Source of the DNA: Symploca sp. SIO3C6
GTDB lineage: Bacteria; Cyanobacteriota; Cyanobacteriia; Cyanobacteriales; Coleofasciculaceae
NCBI GenBank assembly: GCA_010692425.1
Contig: JAAHHJ010000010.1
Coordinates: forward strand, 112,402 to 176,401
Direction of reading: 5' to 3'
Length of the DNA stretch: 64,000 nucleotides
In this document: positions 55,060 through 64,000 of the stretch, one piece after another
How the letters are laid out: the number at the start of each line of letters is the position of its first letter
Position numbering within the stretch: position 1 is the first letter of the stretch
The notes under the pieces: model-generated
What the model saw: the letters and a program-made list of their open reading frames with translations, nothing else
Databases searched by the model: none
Told to the model about the DNA's origin: nothing
Made by a program: the position numbers and the translations under genes

Positions 55060-55545
55060 CTAGCTCAAGCCAGAGCTGATGTAATCGAAATAGACACCCA
55101 TTTCTTTGCCGGCATCAGGACCAACCAAGCTAGCTGTTGCTTCTTTCATAGCTTGGATAGCTTGTACAGTGTTGCCAATGGGAACACCAAGAGAATTGTA
55201 GGTTTCTTTCAAACCGTTGAGTACACGCTCATCAAGGATGGAAGGATCGCCAGCGAGCATAGCATAGGTTGCATAGCGTAGGTAGTAGTCCATGTCGCGG
55301 ATGCAAGCGGCATAGCGGCGAGTTGTGTACATGTTGCCACCGGGACGAGTGCTATCGGAGTATAGCAAAGACTTAGCAACTGCTTCCTTAACAATGGTGG
55401 AGGCGTTAGCACTGATGCTGGTGGCTGCCCGCACCCGTAGTTCCCCAGTCTGGAAATAGCCCTTGAGCTTTTCGAGGGAAGAGGCATCTAAGTATTTGCC
55501 TTGGACATCGGAAGAATTGATAACAGAAGTAATTGCGTCTTGCAT
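55060..55545 (-). CDS. apcB: Allophycocyanin beta subunit
   Basis: A 161-aa phycobiliprotein of the phycobilisome core. [20 protein letters not shown] at the start and [13 protein letters not shown] carrying the phycocyanobilin-binding Cys of the family (position 82 by consensus). The conserved Asn that is methylated in beta subunits lies just before, in [12 protein letters not shown]. Forms trimers with ApcA. Ribosome site aaggaa. 95 bp downstream of apcA, same transcript likely. Confidence 0.99.
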   Translation of the reverse strand: MQDAITSVINSSDVQGKYLDASSLEKLKGYFQTGELRVRAATSISANASTIVKEAVAKSLLYSDSTRPGGNMYTTRRYAACIRDMDYYLRYATYAMLAGDPSILDERVLNGLKETYNSLGVPIGNTVQAIQAMKEATASLVGPDAGKEMGVYFDYISSGLS

Positions 55546-55594
55546 AATTGTGTTTCCTTCAATTTCAGCTTAGTCTCGGAAAACCAGACTTTCT

Positions 55595-55612
55595 GACGCG
55601 AGATGGCGCGTC
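55595..55612. repeat. Dispersed palindrome GACGCG...CGCGTC
   Basis: gacgcg-agatgg-cgcgtc followed by tctac, between apcA and apcB. Relative of the palindromes at 35181-35202 and 63921-63942. May affect apcA/apcB message stability. Confidence 0.5.
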
Positions 55613-55640
55613 TCTACTGCTTGGGGGGATTACTCCTACC

Positions 55641-56126
55641 CTACAGCAGTCCTCCAACCACGTAGTCGAAGTAGGAGGCAGCCTCAGCAGCATCCTCTGC
55701 AGACAAGATGTTAGAGGCTACTGACTTCATGCAGCGGACGCTTTCAGCAACCGCATCAATGGAAGTGCCTAGAGACTTATACATTTCTTTAGCACCAACC
55801 AAACCAATTTCTTCAATCGGTGTGACATCACCAGCAACAACACCGTAGGTGACTAGGCGCAAGTAGTAATCCATGTCCCGCAAGCAGGTAGCTGTCATTT
55901 CCTCACCATAAGCATTGCCCCCGGGAGAAACGACATCAGGACGCTTCTGGAACAGTTGATCCCCAGCCTCTTTGACGATGCGTTCACGAGATTCTGTCAG
56001 GGTTTGAGCAATACGAAGACGCTGTTCACCGCTGCTAACAAAGCCCTTAATTCGGTCTAATTCACCAGGGCTAAGATAGCGTGCTTCGGCGTCTGCATTC
56101 ACGATTGATTTCGTGACTATACTCAT
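55641..56126 (-). CDS. apcA: Allophycocyanin alpha subunit
   Basis: A 161-aa phycobiliprotein. [20 protein letters not shown] at the start and [16 protein letters not shown] with the bilin-binding Cys (position 80-82 by family). Pairs with ApcB in core trimers that pass energy to ApcE and the photosystems. Strong ribosome site tggaggaa. Upstream of apcB and separated from apcE by a long leader. Confidence 0.99.
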   Translation of the reverse strand: MSIVTKSIVNADAEARYLSPGELDRIKGFVSSGEQRLRIAQTLTESRERIVKEAGDQLFQKRPDVVSPGGNAYGEEMTATCLRDMDYYLRLVTYGVVAGDVTPIEEIGLVGAKEMYKSLGTSIDAVAESVRCMKSVASNILSAEDAAEAASYFDYVVGGLL

Positions 56127-56698
56127 TGATGGATTCCTCCAGAAAGAAAATATAACCAGGTTTGTTTAAACTGGCATTAACACTGAAATAATTGCTGAAC
56201 TCTGAGCTCTCCTCGCGTTAAGAACGACGAGGATTCAAGTGGTTGTTAAGGAGAGCCTTAAAATAACGCTCCTCGACGAGAGTTTCCCAGATTTTTCTTC
56301 TGGTAGGCACTCTCAAAGGTGCCCTACAGACCAAGGCTTTGCGTCAGCTTAACTGTATCCCTACTTTGGCTAGACTTACCCCCTGTCACAGCTCGAATAT
56401 AAATTCTAGTTGTTAGTTTTTTCACCAACTTTAACTAGAAATCAAAACTGTACATTTTGTTAGGGGTACAGCTACCTTCCGCAAATATTCTGCGACAGAT
56501 TGTTCACAATCTTACTGCGTCCGCAACATTTTGTAATATTTATCCTCAGATTCCTAGTAAGGAGAGGGGGAGATAGGGGGAGGGGGAGATGGGGAGATAA
56601 TTGATGATTAGTCTTGTATCTCCTGAACTCCTCACTCCTGACTTCTGTTTCCCACTCCCTTCTTCGTTGACAGACAGCTAACCAATTAAGGATGGCAA
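56127..56698. promoter_or_regulatory. apcE-apcA intergenic region with structured apcA leader
   Basis: 572 bp holding the apcA promoter and leader. Inverted repeats gctctcct (56206-56213) / aggagagc (56249-56256) enclose cctcg...cgagg (56211-56215 / 56228-56232); a third ctcctcgacgagag follows at about 56269-56282, so alternative pairings are possible. A minisatellite lies at 56561-56600, near the apcE stop. No gene seen. Confidence 0.45.
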
Positions 56699-60765
<4,067 letters not shown>

Positions 60766-61959
60766 ATGGAAACCTCTAACAAGACTAGCGCTGCTGTTGA
60801 GCGGCTTTACGATACCTACCCTTTTCCACCAGAGCCTCTGCTGGATGAACCTCCTCCCGGTTACAATTGGCGTTGGCATTGGTCTGCTGCCTATAGCTTT
60901 TGCACTGGTCAGAAACCATCAACACAGGAGATTCGTATTCTGGATGCTGGTTGTGGTACTGGTGTAGGAACGGAGTATTTGGTTCACCTCAATCCTCAGG
61001 CTTCTGTAGTGGGGATTGATTTAAGTGCAGGAGCATTGAAAGTAGCTACAGAGCGCTGCCGTCGCTCAGGGGCAAATCGAGTTGAGTTTCATCAGCTGAA
61101 TCTATGCGATGCGGCTCAACTGGCAGGCGAGTTTGATTTAATTAACTGTGTTGGCGTTTTACACCATCTGCCTGATCCAATTGCAGGAATTAAGTCTTTA
61201 GCTGCCAAGTTAGCTGTAGGTGGATTGTTGCATATTTTTGTCTATGCTGAGTTAGGTCGCTGGGAAATACAATTAATGCAACAGGCGATCGCGCTTTTGC
61301 AAGGTCAGAAGCGGGGGGATTATCGAGACGGTGTGAAAGTAGGGCGTCAATTGTTTGATTCTCTACCAGAAAATAATCGAATTGTCAAGAGAGACAAAGA
61401 GCGTTGGTGTTTGGAGAATCATCAGGATGAGTGCTTTGCTGATATGTATGTTCATCCCCAGGAGATTGACTACAATATCGAGACAGTATTTGAGTTGATT
61501 GCAGCTTCTGGTTTGGAATTTGTGGGTTTTTCTAATCCCCGCTATTGGAATTTGGAGCGACTGATCGGGAAAAATCCGGAGTTGATAGGGCGGGCGCAAG
61601 AGTTGAGCGATCGCCAAAGATATCGGTTAATTGAGTTATTGGATCCTGAACTGACTCATTATGAGTTTTTCCTGACACGCCCTCCCCTGCCAAAAGCAGA
61701 TTGGTCAGATGACAAGACTTTATTGGCAGCAAGTTGTGAGCGAAATCCCTGCATGAGTGGCTGGCCTAGTAAGTCTCTATTCGATTATGATTATAAACTT
61801 GTCCAGTTATCGGAAGCAGAGTTTGAATTTCTGCAAATATGCGATGCTCATAACTCACAGGGGCAGGTAAAAGTTGGAGAAATTTTGGCTAAGGTACAGT
61901 TGGAGTTGGATGAAGTTAGAGGGCTCCTCAAACGGCAGTTGATTATGCTGAGCAGTTAA
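60766..61959 (+). CDS. Class I SAM-dependent methyltransferase
   Basis: A 397-aa protein. N-terminal VERLYDTYPFPPEPLLDEPP, then a Rossmann methyltransferase fold with motif I ILDAGCGTGVG (58-68), VVGIDLSAGALKVA, and CVGVLHHLPDP; the C-terminal ~170 residues (ENHQDECFADMYVHPQEIDY and beyond) are extra and may hold the acceptor site. Substrate unknown. The ATG at 60766 is preferred over a longer frame from 60739. As I recall, cyanobacterial genomes keep a methyltransferase of this type just upstream of the atp operon, though the minisatellite-like spacer makes cotranscription unlikely here. Confidence 0.85.
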   Translation: METSNKTSAAVERLYDTYPFPPEPLLDEPPPGYNWRWHWSAAYSFCTGQKPSTQEIRILDAGCGTGVGTEYLVHLNPQASVVGIDLSAGALKVATERCRRSGANRVEFHQLNLCDAAQLAGEFDLINCVGVLHHLPDPIAGIKSLAAKLAVGGLLHIFVYAELGRWEIQLMQQAIALLQGQKRGDYRDGVKVGRQLFDSLPENNRIVKRDKERWCLENHQDECFADMYVHPQEIDYNIETVFELIAASGLEFVGFSNPRYWNLERLIGKNPELIGRAQELSDRQRYRLIELLDPELTHYEFFLTRPPLPKADWSDDKTLLAASCERNPCMSGWPSKSLFDYDYKLVQLSEAEFEFLQICDAHNSQGQVKVGEILAKVQLELDEVRGLLKRQLIMLSS

Positions 61960-62195
61960 AATGCCAGGATATTTAGAGAGGGTGGCAAGAGGGGAAACAG
62001 AGGAGAGATTTTTGTTACAGATTCCTTCCACACTTCCGACATCCCCCATACCTGGCACACTTGCCCATCTTTCTTGCAGCTCGAGAAGGAAACTTCAAGG
62101 CGAAGCTCGTTAAGTATTGTTACTTCCACGTGGTACTATTACATGTGGCTTGCTACTGGCAAGCCAGCTTTCTGGACTAGCTTTAGCTGCCACCC

Positions 62196-62639
62196 GTGAA
62201 CTTGTCAGACGAACACCTTCAACAAACATCAGTAACGGAGGAAATTCCTCAACAGGATGTTCCCGCCTCTGAAACTGGCTCTTCAATGCAGGAGTATTAC
62301 CAACTCCAACAGACTTTGCTGTTGGTTACACTTGCCTTAACAGGGATTATTTTTATCTGTGTGTGGATTTTTTACTCCCTCGATATTGCCTTGAATTATT
62401 TAATCGGGGCATGTACAGGTATGGTTTACTTGAAAATGCTAGCTAGAGATGTAGAGCGGCTGGGTAAACAAAGTAATAAACTGAGTTCTTCCCGATTGGC
62501 GCTTATTAGTGGGGTAATTATCGTTGCCAGTCAATGGCATAAATTGCAGATATTACCTATATTTTTTGGTTTTTTGACTTATAAAGCCGCTGTGATCATC
62601 TATATGCTGGAAAGCTTCATACCTTCTGATTCTAAGTAG
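62196..62639 (+). CDS. atp1: ATP synthase gene 1 protein (AtpI/UncI-like)
   Basis: A 147-aa membrane protein with about four helices ([64 protein letters not shown]). It belongs to the Atp1/UncI family that precedes F0 genes and helps assemble the c-ring. GTG start at 62196; the N-terminal ~30 residues are polar and variable, so an internal ATG (MQEYYQ) is an alternative. First gene of the atp operon, 72 bp before subunit a. Confidence 0.9.
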   Translation: MNLSDEHLQQTSVTEEIPQQDVPASETGSSMQEYYQLQQTLLLVTLALTGIIFICVWIFYSLDIALNYLIGACTGMVYLKMLARDVERLGKQSNKLSSSRLALISGVIIVASQWHKLQILPIFFGFLTYKAAVIIYMLESFIPSDSK

Positions 62640-62711
62640 GTTAAGTTGTTAGGTTAGTTAAAGTTTTACACTTGACAAGTATACGGGGAAATATCCATCA
62701 TTGAATTAGAA

Positions 62712-63461
62712 ATGGTACATGGTTTAAGCGTTCTGAATCCTTTCTTTCTTGCTGAATTAGAAGTGGGCAATCACTTCTTATGGAAAATTGGTAATTTAAC
62801 AGTACACGGGCAGGTTTTCCTCTCCTCCTGGTTTGTAATTGCCCTGATTGTCATTGCTTCGATTGCTGCTACTCGCAATATCCAGAGAATTCCTCAAGGG
62901 ATGCAGAATTTCATGGAGTATGTCCTAGAATTTCTGCGTGATTTAGCGAAAAACCAGTTAGGCGAGAAAGAATATCGACCTTGGCTACCTTTTATTGGTA
63001 CATTGTTTCTGTTTATTTTTGTCTCCAATTGGTCGGGGGCTCTGATTCCGTGGAAGGTATTAGAGATACCAGATAGTGAGCTAGCTGCTCCGACTAATGA
63101 CATCAATACAACAGTTGCTTTGGCCTTGCTAACTTCTTTAGCGTACTTTTACGCTGGTTTTAGCAAGAAGGGTTTGGGATACTTTGCTAATTATGTCAAG
63201 CCCATACCAATCCTGCTGCCAATCAAGATTTTAGAAGATTTCACCAAGCCCCTTTCTCTCAGTTTCCGTCTATTTGGCAACATTCTGGCGGATGAATTGG
63301 TGGTAGCCGTATTGGTGTTCCTGGTTCCCCTATTTATCCCCCTACCCTTGATGGCTCTAGGTCTATTTACCAGTGCCATTCAAGCCCTAGTGTTTGCCAC
63401 CTTAGCAGGCGCTTACATTCATGAGGCGATTGAGGACGAAGGTGAAGAAGAGCATGGGTAG
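62712..63461 (+). CDS. atpB: F0F1 ATP synthase subunit a
   Basis: A 249-aa membrane subunit (atpI in cyanobacterial naming) forming the proton half-channels beside the c-ring. The stator Arg is in the family motif [17 protein letters not shown]. About five to six membrane helices and a short acidic C-terminus (EDEGEEEHG). Between atp1 and the c-subunit gene in the conserved operon. Assignment certain. Confidence 0.98.
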   Translation: MVHGLSVLNPFFLAELEVGNHFLWKIGNLTVHGQVFLSSWFVIALIVIASIAATRNIQRIPQGMQNFMEYVLEFLRDLAKNQLGEKEYRPWLPFIGTLFLFIFVSNWSGALIPWKVLEIPDSELAAPTNDINTTVALALLTSLAYFYAGFSKKGLGYFANYVKPIPILLPIKILEDFTKPLSLSFRLFGNILADELVVAVLVFLVPLFIPLPLMALGLFTSAIQALVFATLAGAYIHEAIEDEGEEEHG

Positions 63462-63572
63462 TATTCTCCAGTGAGGTAGGTTTTGCCCTGCTCTAGAGGT
63501 AGGATGAGTAGAGTCATTCTGCCTGGGGAATACGCTCAGTTGAAGACAAAGTAGGAGTAATTCAGGAGGAGT

Positions 63573-63592
63573 AAGCATTTTTAAAAATGCTT
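63573..63592 (+). other. 20-bp perfect palindrome before atpE
   Basis: aagcatttttaaaaatgctt, 65 bp upstream of the c-subunit start, in the 196-bp atpB-atpE spacer. Could be an RNA processing or stability element raising c-subunit output relative to a (inference). Confidence 0.5.
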
Positions 63593-63651
63593 TGAGGCTC
63601 CTTGCTCCTGAGTGTTGACTTGGAATTTGTTCTGTACTAAAGGTTAAGTAA

Positions 63652-63903
<252 letters not shown>

Positions 63904-63920
63904 AACCTTGTGACTGTCTA

Positions 63921-63942
63921 GAGACGTGTTTGTCCGCGTCTC
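63921..63942 (+). terminator. Hairpin after atpE
   Basis: gagacgtg-tttgtc-cgcgtctc (one G-T pair) followed by tatatttt, 18 bp after the atpE stop. Terminator-like, perhaps attenuating downstream atp genes; member of the GACGCG palindrome family. Confidence 0.5.
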
Positions 63943-64000
63943 TATATTTTTGGAACTCTGAGTCAGATTGGCACCTGAGTTTGACATCAAAATTGGCAAG

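Overview
This window comes from a phycobilisome-containing cyanobacterium. It holds a form IB Rubisco operon (rbcL-rbcX-rbcS), an allophycocyanin core cluster (apcE-apcA-apcB-apcC), the start of the cyanobacterial ATP synthase operon (atp1, subunits a and c), a high-light-inducible protein, BtpA, SLH-OprB iron-uptake porins and frequent GCGATCGC (HIP1) palindromes. Heptanucleotide tandem repeats, minisatellites, and several CHAT/TPR/NB-ARC and kinase-TPR proteins point to a filamentous, multicellular lineage. No heterocyst gene is visible, so the order cannot be fixed. The four linker repeats of ApcE suggest a five-cylinder phycobilisome core.

Layout. 1-2.4 kb: C-terminal part of a metal-type P-ATPase lacking the usual CPC motif, then two DUF5132-like genes. 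2.4-9 kb: panB, a large CHAT/NB-ARC/TPR protein with a nearly perfect 120-bp coding repeat, and a seven-bladed propeller protein. 9-12.3 kb: rbcL-rbcX-rbcS and a coiled-coil gene. 12.3-22.1 kb: thrC, a DEAD-box helicase, rimO, btpA, a VKOR-thioredoxin fusion, a CHASE2-GGDEF cyclase, a small secreted protein and larB. 22.2-31.3 kb: an EndoU-like nuclease with a C-terminal lamin-tail-like domain, a COP23 gene paired with a secreted serine protease, and two tandem porins. 31.8-39.2 kb: Ser/Thr kinase-TPR, fasciclin, ald with two YbjQ genes, hli, a small membrane protein and a glycosyltransferase. 39.4-46.1 kb: a filamentous-haemagglutinin-type exoprotein, a Cys-rich secreted protein, a DUF928 protein and a CHAT-TPR protein. 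46.4-52.9 kb: a 59-aa protein, then a TPR-CHAT / small helical / coiled-coil double-TM cassette. 53-60 kb: ftsW and apcC, apcB, apcA, apcE, all on the minus strand. 60.7-64 kb: a methyltransferase and atp1-atpB-atpE.

The strongest candidate for an undescribed system is the three-gene cassette at 47.4-52.9 kb: a TPR sensor fused to a CHAT protease, a small helical protein, and a protein ending in two membrane helices that could be a protease-activated membrane effector. Two more CHAT proteins of different architecture lie within about 45 kb. Other notable items are an EndoU-like/lamin-tail fusion, a G-rich minisatellite translated in frame inside a CHAT gene, a dispersed double-hairpin repeat with compensatory changes in its stem, a MITE-like element, and an HLR1-like site at the hli promoter.
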